Below, one piece after another: positions 6,861-13,876 of a stretch of DNA of 46,309 nucleotides. The notes beneath the pieces are model-generated. The model had not been told where the DNA came from and made no database searches. It worked only from the letters and a program-made list of their open reading frames with translations. Source of the stretch: a bacterium (GTDB lineage Bacteria; Patescibacteriota; Saccharimonadia; Saccharimonadales; UBA4665); NCBI GenBank assembly GCA_021851735.1, contig JAJZCD010000004.1:1-46309 (forward strand). The letters are read 5' to 3'. Position 1 is the stretch's first letter; every line of letters starts with the position of its first letter. Position numbers and translations under genes: made by a program.

Positions 6861-7229
6861 ATGTCAGAGCAGCAATTCGATGAATGGGTAACAAAATACG
6901 GTAAAGCCTGGGAAGCGCTTGATCCAGATGCGGTCATGAGCCTTATGGACCATGACGACCTTACCTACTACGAGTCAACATTCAATGAGCCGACTCACGA
7001 CTGGGATTCGGTCGACAAGCTATGGCAGGTTGTGCCTACCAACCAAAAGGACGTAAAGTTTTGGCACGAAATCCTGTTCTACAGTAAAGACAAAGTGGTA
7101 GCTCACGTAAAAATTACCCGCACAATGATACCCTCCAATGAGATGCAGGATATCGATGCGGCATTCGTTTTTGGCATAAATGATAAAGGACTATGTACCT
7201 ACTTTAGACAGTGGAGAATGTTACGCTAG
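6861..7229 (+). CDS. SnoaL-like/NTF2-fold protein
   Basis: A 122-residue protein with an NTF2-like cone fold. The N-terminal helix FDEWVTKYGKAWEALDPDAV is followed by MSLMDHDDLTYYESTFNEP, alternating strands with VVAHVKITRTM, and a final CTYFRQWRM strand. This matches SnoaL-like domain proteins of about 110-130 residues. The family includes small isomerases and many uncharacterised members. It is the second gene of its cassette and, unlike the first genes, has a clear Shine-Dalgarno site (AAGGAG, about 6 nt before the ATG), which supports the split between leaderless first genes and SD-led internal genes. Confidence 0.75.
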   Translation: MSEQQFDEWVTKYGKAWEALDPDAVMSLMDHDDLTYYESTFNEPTHDWDSVDKLWQVVPTNQKDVKFWHEILFYSKDKVVAHVKITRTMIPSNEMQDIDAAFVFGINDKGLCTYFRQWRMLR

Positions 7230-7252
7230 CAAGCCTACTTTCAGAGCACATT

Positions 7253-7283
7253 TCGGTTTCACAGCGTTCACGATGCGCAACCG
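7253..7283 (+). repeat. Repeat B, short form (array boundary 11)
   Basis: CGGTTTCACAGCGTTCACGATG, then AACCG. The left arm is kept and its first bases CGGTT close directly with AACCG (7279-7283), so the hairpin is preserved with a different closing sequence from the other copies. Confidence 0.6.
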
Positions 7284-7533
7284 ACTTATCAGCTTCAAAC
7301 ACCAAGTAGCTACTCACCTTTTATTATTTGAGTAGCCAACTACTTTTCTGAACTGTTAACCGGTTCTGGTCCGACTTAATAAAATGAACGCATGGATGTG
7401 GCTCAATAAGTAACCGGCTCAGAACCAAAAGTCGAAGTGGTTTGATCTGCTGTTGCGCGTACACTACGGCCCAGACTTGATTGCCCATAAAATAGCGGCC
7501 ACAAACCCCAATCTTTGTTATATACTTCGTTCT
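7284..7533 (+). other. Long cassette leader region without a gene
   Basis: This region starts with a terminator-like hairpin (GCTACTC near 7308-7315 with GAGTAGC at 7330-7336, then CTACTTTT). Further on, GGTTCTG (7362-7368) matches CAGAACC (7420-7426) and CGACTT (7372-7377) matches AAGTCG (7429-7434). Those two pairings cross, so a pseudoknot is possible. It ends with the TATACT box of the next gene (7521-7526), so most of it would not be in that mRNA. I see no coding sequence. Confidence 0.4.
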
Positions 7534-8397
7534 ATGATTACCATTCCTGAAACTCTACACTACAAAGAACACAAACCAGTAATCCAAAAACTCTCAGCCT
7601 TCGCAGACGCGGGGCCAAAGAATCTACATATTGTTGCCGACTTTGATCTAACACTGACAGCAGGTAAAAATCACGGCGATAATCTCGGTACGTGGGACGT
7701 CATGGATGCTCTTATGCCCCCAGAAGGTGTTCAGGCCCACAATGCTATCTACCAATCATTTCGACCAACTGAAAGGGCTGGGAAGCTTACTGAGGCCGTC
7801 GCAAAGGAGAAGTGGTCGGAAACACTCGATCTTATCACCAGCTACCATATGCGTATTGACGATATCGAGGAGGCATTCTTGTCGGTCGCTGCATTACGCA
7901 CTGGAGCCAAAGAACTATTTGATGCATGCGCATCCAATGATATCCCCACCGTTATACTCTCCTCAGGCATTAGAAACGTAATTGAAATTATGGCTAATCA
8001 TTACAGTCTGCGGCCAAATTTTATATTATCCAATGATCTTATCGTCGACGACAGTGGCCGCGTATGTGACTGGGATCGCGAAACACTCATTCATGTGCTA
8101 AATAAGCACGAAATGGGCCACAAAGAATTGTCTTCACTTCGTACTATGCGTCCCCATGTACTGTTACTCGGAGATGTACCTGCGGATACTATGATGGTGC
8201 CTGGTGATGATAACGTCATCCGAATCAGGGTCCTAGACCCTCGCAAGGGCGAGACACACAACCTACGAAAGGAAATTGAGGAAAGCTTTACCGCCGGTTA
8301 TGACCTCGTGACCGAACATAGTTTGGAACCTGTAGCAGAAATCGTCCTGCAGCTCACTGAAGCTTATTCGCTTACACCAGCCACTCTATCCGAATAA
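7534..8397 (+). CDS. Cytosolic 5'-nucleotidase III-like (UMPH-1 family) phosphatase
   Basis: A 287-residue HAD-fold protein resembling eukaryotic-type pyrimidine 5'-nucleotidases. Motif I is IVADFDLTLTA, followed by the family-typical segments SFRPTE, KEKWSETLDLI, the GAKELFDAC helix, VILSSGIRNVIE (motif II), NFILSNDL, and HVLLLGDVPADTMM (motif IV). These enzymes remove phosphate from UMP/CMP-type nucleotides; the substrate is inferred only from the family. The ATG at 7534 is used because TATACT (7521-7526) lies 7 nt before it, and the in-frame upstream extension would start before that promoter. It is a single-gene cassette. Confidence 0.8.
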   Translation: MITIPETLHYKEHKPVIQKLSAFADAGPKNLHIVADFDLTLTAGKNHGDNLGTWDVMDALMPPEGVQAHNAIYQSFRPTERAGKLTEAVAKEKWSETLDLITSYHMRIDDIEEAFLSVAALRTGAKELFDACASNDIPTVILSSGIRNVIEIMANHYSLRPNFILSNDLIVDDSGRVCDWDRETLIHVLNKHEMGHKELSSLRTMRPHVLLLGDVPADTMMVPGDDNVIRIRVLDPRKGETHNLRKEIEESFTAGYDLVTEHSLEPVAEIVLQLTEAYSLTPATLSE

Positions 8398-8402
8398 CAT
8401 AT

Positions 8403-8495
8403 TTCAATTACTACTGCTTGGAGCTTAATTAAGTCTGGGTGCAATAATGAACACATGCACCCCATTCTGGTTGTATATATCCACGGTAGCTTATC
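8403..8495 (+). repeat. Repeat B, long form with a central variable hairpin (array boundary 12)
   Basis: A degenerate left arm AATTACTACTG and a right arm GTTGTATATATCCACGGTAG flank an extra central hairpin GGGTGCA (8438-8444)/TGCACCC (8456-8462). CTACTG in the left arm pairs with CGGTAG in the right. A conserved outer stem with a variable central hairpin is the layout of integron attC sites. Confidence 0.55.
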
Positions 8496-8518
8496 AGGCT
8501 CCCGAGAATTGGAATCGA

Positions 8519-8544
8519 AGGGCCTATCGATCAGGCTCTTTTTT
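8519..8544 (+). terminator. Intrinsic terminator at a cassette boundary
   Basis: GGGCCT/AGGCTC stem with a T-run, directly followed by TATAGT (8547-8552), the -10 box of the next gene. Confidence 0.65.
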
Positions 8545-8558
8545 GCTATAGTTAACGT

Positions 8559-9209
8559 ATGGAAAATATTGCTCTAGAGCGTCAAGCCCAAAAGATTGAT
8601 GAATTCAGAAAGCTGTCTAAGCCTTACCAGAAGCATATAGCTGGACTACAGCTGACAATACTTCCTGATGTTTTCCCAGGAGGTACAGATAGTGAGCTCT
8701 TATGCGAGACTATGATTATCCGTAACGGCGACTTAGTCCTTGATGTATGCACTGGAAACGGCGTTGTAGCTCTCGTAGCTGCCCACAAGGGTGCAAAGCA
8801 TGTCATAGGCACAGATTTGAACCTTGCTGCCATAGAAAACGCAAATCTCAATCGCAATCAGCTCAACCTCAAGAACGTTTCGTTCGTCGAGACGGACCTG
8901 TTTCCGACTGACAACTCACGTTATGATGTCATAACAGCCAATATGCCATACTCCGACCATCCCGCGCCAGACAAAACAGCCATATGTTTCTGGGATGAAG
9001 GTAATAAAACGCTCAAAGTATTTTTTAGAGACCTCAAACACCATCTTAAGCCAACCGGCAAGGTCTTTCTCTCATGGCCAAGTTTTGGTGATTCTAAGCT
9101 GCTTACAAGACTAGCAAAAGAACATCATTTACACATGCACCTCGTGAATTCTCGTACCAGCAAAAGCTCAGGATTTGAGTATTACGTATACGAAATCACG
9201 TTGTCCTAA
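8559..9209 (+). CDS. HemK/MTS-type SAM-dependent methyltransferase
   Basis: A 216-residue protein with the small-methyltransferase (MTS) domain. Motif I is LVLDVCTGNGVVALVAA, motif II VIGTDLN, a middle motif VSFVETDLFP, and motif IV ITANMPY, close to the N-P-P-Y signature of enzymes that methylate amide or amino groups (HemK/PrmC, RsmC, TrmN6). The target cannot be named. The ATG is 6 nt after TATAGT, so it is probably leaderless. Its stop codon lies inside the first stem of repeat A copy 2, which closes the array. Confidence 0.8.
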   Translation: MENIALERQAQKIDEFRKLSKPYQKHIAGLQLTILPDVFPGGTDSELLCETMIIRNGDLVLDVCTGNGVVALVAAHKGAKHVIGTDLNLAAIENANLNRNQLNLKNVSFVETDLFPTDNSRYDVITANMPYSDHPAPDKTAICFWDEGNKTLKVFFRDLKHHLKPTGKVFLSWPSFGDSKLLTRLAKEHHLHMHLVNSRTSKSSGFEYYVYEITLS

Positions 9210-9321
9210 CTAAACTACAAAGATATATCAAGCGTAGCAGTTTAGTTTACCGTACCTGTTAGCGAGGTAGATGTCGCCGATGGACACCTGTCCAACGCTC
9301 CATTTTGCTGCCACGGAGCGT
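9208..9321. repeat. Repeat A, copy 2 (right bracket of the cassette array)
   Basis: It matches copy 1 in the CTACAA-ATATATCAAGCGTAG block, the GAGGTAGATGTCGCC block and the TCCAACGCTCCATTT block. The outer stem AACTAAACT (9208-9216)/AGTTTAGTT (9239-9247) replaces the CGACCCA/TGGGTCG stem of copy 1, so pairing is conserved although the bases differ. The second hairpin ACGCTCC (9295-9301)/GGAGCGT (9315-9321) is fully paired here. Confidence 0.7.
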
Positions 9322-9333
9322 CAACTAACCGCA

Positions 9334-9837
9334 TTAGTCCTTACCGTGTTTTTTTACTTCTCCGGCGCCTTGTTTATGATGTGTCAATAGAAGAAATAAT
9401 AGACTTAACACCGTCCCACCTAGCAGCACTGCAACCTGCAGGTTGCTGAGCTGGTGCCATAAGCTTAACTGGTGAACTTGCCGTTGTGTGTTAGCTGGCA
9501 GTAATGGCACGACAAATAACGCAAACAGCAGCCCTGCGGCTAGAGCGGGCAAAAAGTTAGTAATTTTTTTTGTGCCACGCACGCTACCGCGTACAAACAG
9601 CATAGTCAGCAGGAATGGTGCTATCAAAAGCCCTAATTGTACCCACTGATCCGTTTTTAACATGCCTTGCGAGGCTGAAAGGCTAGTCGCTATCGTACCA
9701 ACATCACCTGAAACATACGTGACGAGCACACTACCTACGCAGAGACTCATAAACGCAATCGCCCCATTCGCACGAAAAATCAGTACCACCAGAGCGGGTA
9801 CAAACACAAGCGCAGCGAGAATGAGCGAAGCTGTCAT
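9334..9837 (-). CDS. Integral membrane protein of unknown family
   Basis: A 167-residue protein with about five hydrophobic segments (roughly residues 4-22, 26-48, 66-84, 93-112 and 134-156), a polar loop at GSVRGTKKITN, and a charged C-terminal tail. The pattern of a polar glycine-rich segment between the second and third helices is reminiscent of CvpA-like proteins, but I cannot name the family with confidence. The ATG is 6 nt after TACTAT (9844-9849), so it is probably leaderless. It is convergent with the cassette array, and its 3' end abuts repeat A copy 2. Confidence 0.65.
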   Translation of the reverse strand: MTASLILAALVFVPALVVLIFRANGAIAFMSLCVGSVLVTYVSGDVGTIATSLSASQGMLKTDQWVQLGLLIAPFLLTMLFVRGSVRGTKKITNFLPALAAGLLFALFVVPLLPANTQRQVHQLSLWHQLSNLQVAVLLGGTVLSLLFLLLTHHKQGAGEVKKHGKD

Positions 9838-9927
9838 ACCCTCATAGTACCATAAGCATGATCCTCTAAAGCAGGACGGTGAGGTCTGGTCAAACAGGGA
9901 ATCACCTGTAACCGTACTATAGATTCG

Positions 9928-10833
9928 TTACGCGCCAATTTTGTCTTTACGCGGTCGAGCTTTTGCGTTGTGTTCAACGTATTCGATAATTTTTGTTGCT
10001 ACGTCTCGCTTCGTGATAAGTTCTGGTGTCTTTATACTAGCACTACTGTTAACTTCGAGCACTTTCGGACCATCGTTAGAGCGCATCATATCGACCCCGC
10101 AAATTGGTAGATTCATTGCCTTAGCGGCTCTGATAGCGGTCTTCTCTTCCTCGATTGACAACTTAACTGCTCTACCTACTCCGCCCTGGTGTGTATTACT
10201 ACGAAAATCATCATCAAGACTCTGCCGCTGCACGCTGGCAACCACCCGACCTCCAACAATTAACGCCCGAATATCGGTACCAGCGCTTTCTGTCACAAAC
10301 TCCTGCACGATAAAATTCACACCCTCAACATAGAATGCTTGCATCACAGCCTTAGCGGCCTTGCGCGTTTCGGCTAGCACTACACCATTTCCATGCGTTC
10401 CGCGAGCTACCTTGATAATCACTGGTGCGCCACCCGCCAGTTCTACCACCTCTTCTAGGTTAGCGGTTTCACGAGCGAACACTGTCTTTGGTATGCCCAC
10501 ATCCTGACGGGCCATAATTTGATACGAACGAAGTTTGTCACGGGAACGATTTATGGCCATGGAACTCGCAGTCGTAAATGCTCCCTGCATTTCGAACTGA
10601 CGCACGACGGCCGTACCGTACTTGGTATAGCTCTGGGCGATACGTGGGATAATGGCATCGAAACGTGGCAATTCTTTACCCTTGTAATACACTACCGGCT
10701 TTCCTTTTTCCATGGTCATATAGCACATAGCGTAATTTATAACCTGCGTATCATGACCATGCTCGAGTGCGACCTCTTTAAGTCGCTTCGTAGTGTAATT
10801 GAGAGATCCTTTTGATAAGATTGCGATTTTCAT
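9928..10833 (-). CDS. rimK: RimK-family ATP-grasp glutamate ligase
   Basis: A 301-residue ATP-grasp enzyme of the RimK type, which adds glutamate (or another amino acid) to a C-terminus such as that of ribosomal protein S6. The N-terminal domain (about 1-100) starts MKIAILSKG and contains IIPRIAQSYTKYG. The ATP-grasp domain carries VIIKVARGTHGNGV (ATP-binding lysine and glycine loop), FIVQEFV, DIRALIVGGRVVAS, and the metal-binding ending CGVDMM plus KVLEVNSSA. It lies 13 bp downstream of the RimB-RimK fusion, with a good SD (AAAGG, 6 nt before the ATG), so the two are co-transcribed. The amino acid added and the target are not visible in the sequence. Confidence 0.85.
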   Translation of the reverse strand: MKIAILSKGSLNYTTKRLKEVALEHGHDTQVINYAMCYMTMEKGKPVVYYKGKELPRFDAIIPRIAQSYTKYGTAVVRQFEMQGAFTTASSMAINRSRDKLRSYQIMARQDVGIPKTVFARETANLEEVVELAGGAPVIIKVARGTHGNGVVLAETRKAAKAVMQAFYVEGVNFIVQEFVTESAGTDIRALIVGGRVVASVQRQSLDDDFRSNTHQGGVGRAVKLSIEEEKTAIRAAKAMNLPICGVDMMRSNDGPKVLEVNSSASIKTPELITKRDVATKIIEYVEHNAKARPRKDKIGA

Positions 10834-10846
10834 AAATGCCTTTCCC

Positions 10847-12181
10847 CTATTTATTCAACTCTGCCTCAATGTACCTGGCGAACGCCCGCGTCTTATCTGG
10901 AACAAATGCACCTGATGTTATCTGTGGATTATCATTTACTTCAAAACAATACCATTTCTCCGTACCATTTTCTTTAACCATATCCACACCCGCTATACCC
11001 AAACCGAGTACTTTTGCCGCAGTAACACTACTAGCCTGGACATCGGTTGGTAAATCAGATATATCGGCTATACGAGCCGAGCCACCTTGTGACGTATTGT
11101 TTAAGTGCGTGCCATTGAATGAACGACTACGGTAAATAACGAGCGATATTCGACGGCCAAATACAAGTACCCGATAATCTCCATCATTGGCAATAAATTT
11201 TTGACCGATGAAAAACAGATTATCTGCTTTAGCCTTTTGCGCGATACGCTTAAACTCTGCCTCGTCGTGTATTAAATAATTATTATCTCCCTTATTAGCG
11301 TGTATCCCTTTGAGAACGAATGGTACACCCAAAAAATCAACAAATCGTCGGTAAGAAGCAGCGATTATACTTGGAGCGACGTAAAGTGAATCGGGTATAG
11401 ATACGCCCGATTCAGCTAGAATTGCGTATTGATATAACTTGCTCGAATACGGATAATACCTGCTGAATTCATCATCAACTATCTTTACACCACGATGTTT
11501 CAGATATCGCGCCATCGCTGCCGAGATATCGCGCGTTTTTGCAGCCTTAAAATGCACTAAATCATAATCTCTAATATCTTCACCTGTCGACAACAACACT
11601 ACACGCGGTCCCTTTGCGTCAAAACTGAAGCACACATCATCATATGTAGCATGAGTAATCTCAAGATCGTTCACCACATTGGCCACGTCCGTTACAAACT
11701 TACTCACCGACGGAACAATGCTATTACTCATCAGTAACATACGTCGCGGTTTAGTATTTGCCGGTTTTGCAGATACATCAACTAAAAACTTACCATGTAA
11801 CGTACGCCGACCGATTAGTATCGGCTGGCTATTGTTTTCCCGATTGGCAAGTGTAAATCGAACCCTGATGACACGACCAGACAACCGGATATACAAAGAA
11901 ACCTTGTAACGGGATTCAACATGCCCAAACGAATTTTTAATAGAAATAACGCTAAACCTATCGGCTGACAATACTTCACCCGTATAAAACGGGGAGGCTT
12001 TGTCGAACAAAGTAAAGTGCAACGAACCATTTTCTTCATGGATATTACTGGCCCAGATGGCTGAACTATCGGCACCAGTGTCTATCTTGGCCGGTACGCC
12101 GACTATCCCTAATGTAGGGAAATCGATTAGCTCTTTTGAGCCAATGACGCCGATGCCCTTACTATTTACGGTCATAAACAT
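10847..12181 (-). CDS. RimB-like aspartic-type protease domain fused to a RimK-like ATP-grasp domain
   Basis: A 444-residue two-domain protein. Residues about 8-140 match the RimB/ATP-dependent zinc protease family (retropepsin-like): IGSKELIDFPTLGI, the active-site-like KIDTGADSSAIWA, and ILIGRRTL. Residues about 165-444 are a RimK-like ATP-grasp ligase, with FVLKGIHANKGDNNYL, FIGQKFIANDGDYRVLVFG and an ending FEVNDNP. In Pseudomonas, RimB trims the glutamate tails that RimK adds, so one polypeptide here combines a putative eraser and writer, followed by a second RimK. A TATTAA box (12191-12196) ends 9 nt before the ATG. Whether the ATP-grasp part is active is unknown. Confidence 0.75.
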   Translation of the reverse strand: MFMTVNSKGIGVIGSKELIDFPTLGIVGVPAKIDTGADSSAIWASNIHEENGSLHFTLFDKASPFYTGEVLSADRFSVISIKNSFGHVESRYKVSLYIRLSGRVIRVRFTLANRENNSQPILIGRRTLHGKFLVDVSAKPANTKPRRMLLMSNSIVPSVSKFVTDVANVVNDLEITHATYDDVCFSFDAKGPRVVLLSTGEDIRDYDLVHFKAAKTRDISAAMARYLKHRGVKIVDDEFSRYYPYSSKLYQYAILAESGVSIPDSLYVAPSIIAASYRRFVDFLGVPFVLKGIHANKGDNNYLIHDEAEFKRIAQKAKADNLFFIGQKFIANDGDYRVLVFGRRISLVIYRSRSFNGTHLNNTSQGGSARIADISDLPTDVQASSVTAAKVLGLGIAGVDMVKENGTEKWYCFEVNDNPQITSGAFVPDKTRAFARYIEAELNK

Positions 12182-12390
12182 ACTCTGACATTAATACTAA
12201 TCTTTTCTATGTGGTTTTGTTATAATAACACCTTTTATTATTTTTTGCAATGTTTTTATGCATTATAAACCCTTTCAATAATATCTCCGGCGAGCGTCTT
12301 ACTCAACTTCCAATATACCCATGTCTAACACTTCATGGAACGTTACCTAATCCAGAATGACATGGGCTTAGGAAAATAAGTGAAATACCG

Positions 12391-12507
12391 TTAGTGCTGT
12401 GCACGAGCAACATACACATATGAAAAATACAGCACAGCAGCAATAATGAGCACAAGGCAGATAAGCATCGGTATAAAGCCCTGCTGGTTGTATCGAAGTT
12501 TACGCAT
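12391..12507 (-). CDS. Small 38-residue single-pass membrane protein
   Basis: A short reading frame in the gap between the rimB-rimK operon and dnaJ. It encodes a basic start (MRKLRYNQQGF), then a hydrophobic stretch (IPMLICLVLIIAAVLYFSYV, about residues 12-31) and a short polar tail ending RAQH. The TATTAT -10 box (12516-12521) ends 8 nt before the ATG, the same leaderless spacing as the annotated genes around it. I do not recognise a named family. The rest of this gap (12182-12390 and 12508-12611) is A/T-rich and shows no further coding sequence. Confidence 0.6.
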   Translation of the reverse strand: MRKLRYNQQGFIPMLICLVLIIAAVLYFSYVYVARAQH

Positions 12508-12611
12508 CTACCCGAATAATACCGCTTTTATGTAGGTTTGTTAAGGAAAGGGGCCGCCAGCTACGCCCATAAACCCAATGCACGACTCAACAAGTTGCAT
12601 AGCTAACAGCT

Positions 12612-13727
12612 CTAAAATAAACCGTGTCTCTTACTACTTGCCTTAAACTGTTCCAGAAGTTCCTTTTGCTGCTTGGTAAGCTTAGTAGGCGTATCAACCA
12701 CAATCGTAACGATATGTGGGCCGCGTGATTCACCACGCATGTGAGGCACACCGTGGCCGCTCAGCTTGAAGTCCGTACCACTTTGGGTACCGGCGGGTAC
12801 TTTCATACGTACTTTGCCATCCACCGTTTCAACGTCGATTTCAGCACCCAAAGCAGCCTCAGCCATGTCCACATGTTCTTCGCTAAGGATCAGGTCACCT
12901 TCACGTGTGAACTGTCTGTGTGCCTTAACCCGTATATGCACATATAAATCACCCTTAGGCCCGTTAGCTACAGCCTCGCCATGCTCTCGCAGGCGTATAG
13001 TGGCCCCATCGTCTATACCGGCAGGAATCTTGAGCCCTACCTTTTGCGTACGCCGCTCAGTGCCTCTCCCATGACAGACCGTACAGACCTTTTCCGGGAT
13101 CTTGCCGCTGCCCTTGCATGTCGGGCAAACCACTGCCTGTTGGATATTACCGAAAATAGTACGCGTAGCCGTTACAACTTGGCCCTTGCCACCGCAAGTA
13201 CTACACGTTTTTAGGATATACCCAGGCTCAGCCGTACTGCCTTTACAATGGCTACACGTATCGTCAATATGCAATCTTAGCTCAGCTTCAGTACCAAACA
13301 CCGCTTCCTCAAAGCTGACTTCTACGCGTGCCTCTACATCCTTGCCGCGCGTCTGCTGTCGCTGTGCGCCGCTTGATCCGGCGCCACCGCCAAAGAAACT
13401 ACTGAATATATCTCCAAGACCTAGGTCGCCGAAATCAAAGTTCACATTCTGGGCGCCACCGCCAAAACCGCCGAACCCTTCAAACGGATTACCGCCACCG
13501 CCATTGCCCCCTACGCCTGCGTGACCAAACTGGTCATACCGTTGGCGTTTACTAGGATCCTTAAGTACATCGTAGGCCTCATTCACCTCTTTGAACTTCG
13601 CCTCGTCGCCAGTTTCTTTGTCAGGGTGTAGCTCTACCGCCTTCCGTCGGAAGGCTTTCTTAATCTCATCAGCACTGGCATTTTTCCCAACACCTAGTAC
13701 TTCATAGTAATCACGTTTGGTGGCCAT
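12612..13727 (-). CDS. dnaJ: Chaperone DnaJ
   Basis: A 371-residue DnaJ with the full type I layout: J domain (about 1-70) with the HPD motif in [11 protein letters not shown], a G/F-rich linker with many glycines up to about residue 130, a zinc-finger domain with four C-x-x-C-x-G-x-G-like repeats (the first is degenerate, CSHCKGST), and the two C-terminal substrate-binding beta domains. It stimulates the ATPase of DnaK and delivers unfolded clients. ATG 13727 is preferred to an in-frame TTG upstream because it starts the conserved [11 protein letters not shown]. It is the last gene of the hrcA-grpE-dnaK-dnaJ cluster. Confidence 0.95.
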   Translation of the reverse strand: MATKRDYYEVLGVGKNASADEIKKAFRRKAVELHPDKETGDEAKFKEVNEAYDVLKDPSKRQRYDQFGHAGVGGNGGGGNPFEGFGGFGGGAQNVNFDFGDLGLGDIFSSFFGGGAGSSGAQRQQTRGKDVEARVEVSFEEAVFGTEAELRLHIDDTCSHCKGSTAEPGYILKTCSTCGGKGQVVTATRTIFGNIQQAVVCPTCKGSGKIPEKVCTVCHGRGTERRTQKVGLKIPAGIDDGATIRLREHGEAVANGPKGDLYVHIRVKAHRQFTREGDLILSEEHVDMAEAALGAEIDVETVDGKVRMKVPAGTQSGTDFKLSGHGVPHMRGESRGPHIVTIVVDTPTKLTKQQKELLEQFKASSKRHGLF

Positions 13728-13876
13728 ATCTGTCAATTCTACACCTCTTCGGTGTTTCTCCTAAACCTGCCGGCGTGGGCTGATCGTGACTACAACGTTT
13801 CTGTAATAACATTGCAGGCATAACACCCATCCACGGCATTCTTTTCTGCGGTGTTACAAAGAAGGGTCCGCCTTCA

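Noticed and set aside
954-8558. Classical attC sites of a standard integron.
   Set aside because: The conserved RYYYAAC and GTTRRRY core motifs are not found as a matched pair in the repeats, and no IntI gene is in the window. I therefore call them attC-like only.
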